DNA of 64,000 nucleotides, from contig CM037880.1 of NCBI GenBank assembly GCA_021292165.1, positions 212,302,942 to 212,366,941 of the forward strand. Reading direction: 5' to 3'. Position 1 is the stretch's first letter. Every line of letters begins with the position of its first letter. The notes under the pieces were generated by a model. It made no database searches, had not been told where the DNA came from, and saw only the letters and a program-made list of their open reading frames with translations. Below are positions 63,977 through 64,000 of the stretch, piece after piece. A program made the translations under genes and the position numbers. The stretch is from Shinisaurus crocodilurus (Eukaryota; Chordata; Lepidosauria; Squamata; Shinisauridae).

Positions 63977-64000
63977 CAGGGCTCTCCAACCTTGGGTCCC
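63977..64000. mobile_element. Hairpin MITE, family A, cut by the window end
   Basis: CAGGGCTCTCCAACCTTGGG plus TCCC. Its flank CTTTAGGC is the reverse complement of the flank of the 33023 MITE. Confidence 0.9.

Overview
The window looks like intergenic or intronic DNA from a squamate reptile (lizard or snake). The evidence is the repeat complement: tRNA-derived Sauria-type SINEs with an RTE/Bov-B-like tail, 5S rRNA-derived SINEs, CR1 LINEs ending in the ATTCTATG octamer, old L2 LINEs, and a dense population of small hAT-type DNA transposons. I found no host exon, rRNA gene, functional tRNA gene, CRISPR array or bacterial-style operon. The long open frames lie in LINEs, non-autonomous transposons or microsatellites, or show nothing recognisable. 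The species cannot be assigned from this.

Layout. 1-5.4 kb: old LINE ends, tandem CR1 3' ends and a first hairpin MITE. 5.5-8.6 kb: a 145-nt pure-purine tract, a CR1 on the minus strand, two short perfect hairpins and clustered hAT MITEs. 8.6-16 kb: mostly unrecognised sequence with a palindromic element, a pogo/Tigger-like element, a 5S-CR1 SINE and a CR1 with RT C-terminal coding. 16-21 kb: more MITEs, including four copies in total of one ~450-bp family. 22-23.2 kb: a LINE 3' half with YADD motif and C-terminal zinc finger, broken by one stop. 23-36 kb: nested SINE/CR1/MITE clusters. 36-42 kb: a CpG-dense block, GC-rich elements and a minisatellite. 42.3-49.5 kb: two inverted copies of a transposon built from GAGTC arrays, with long unrecognised stretches between them. 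50-51.2 kb: a 1.1-kb hAT transposon with a SINE nested in it. 53-54.5 kb: the longest LINE. 57.1-57.7 kb: a solo LTR. 58-64 kb: more hairpin MITEs, then a 260-bp block that is an inverted copy of sequence at 33 kb.

How the pieces relate. LINEs (CR1, L2, RTE-like) are the likely source of retrotransposition machinery. Two SINE groups carry RTE-like tails. A third group has a 5S rRNA head and a CR1 3' tail, so CR1 would be its predicted partner. The DNA transposons mostly start CAG, end CTG and often have 8-bp target duplications, which is typical of hAT. They are non-autonomous, and I saw no intact transposase. Several nestings give relative ages: hairpin MITE in CR1 (30.3 kb), hairpin MITE in SINE (32.7 kb), hAT-like element in another hAT-like element (15.0 kb), and 5S-CR1 SINE in hAT (50.5 kb).

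The most noteworthy items are the 5S-CR1 chimeric SINE (eight copies), the 33 kb/64 kb inverted block whose edge coincides with that SINE's 5' end, the GAGTC-array transposon with a third internal terminus, and hairpin MITEs whose two arms appear to evolve in concert. All calls were made by eye. Repeat boundaries are approximate unless a target duplication is quoted.
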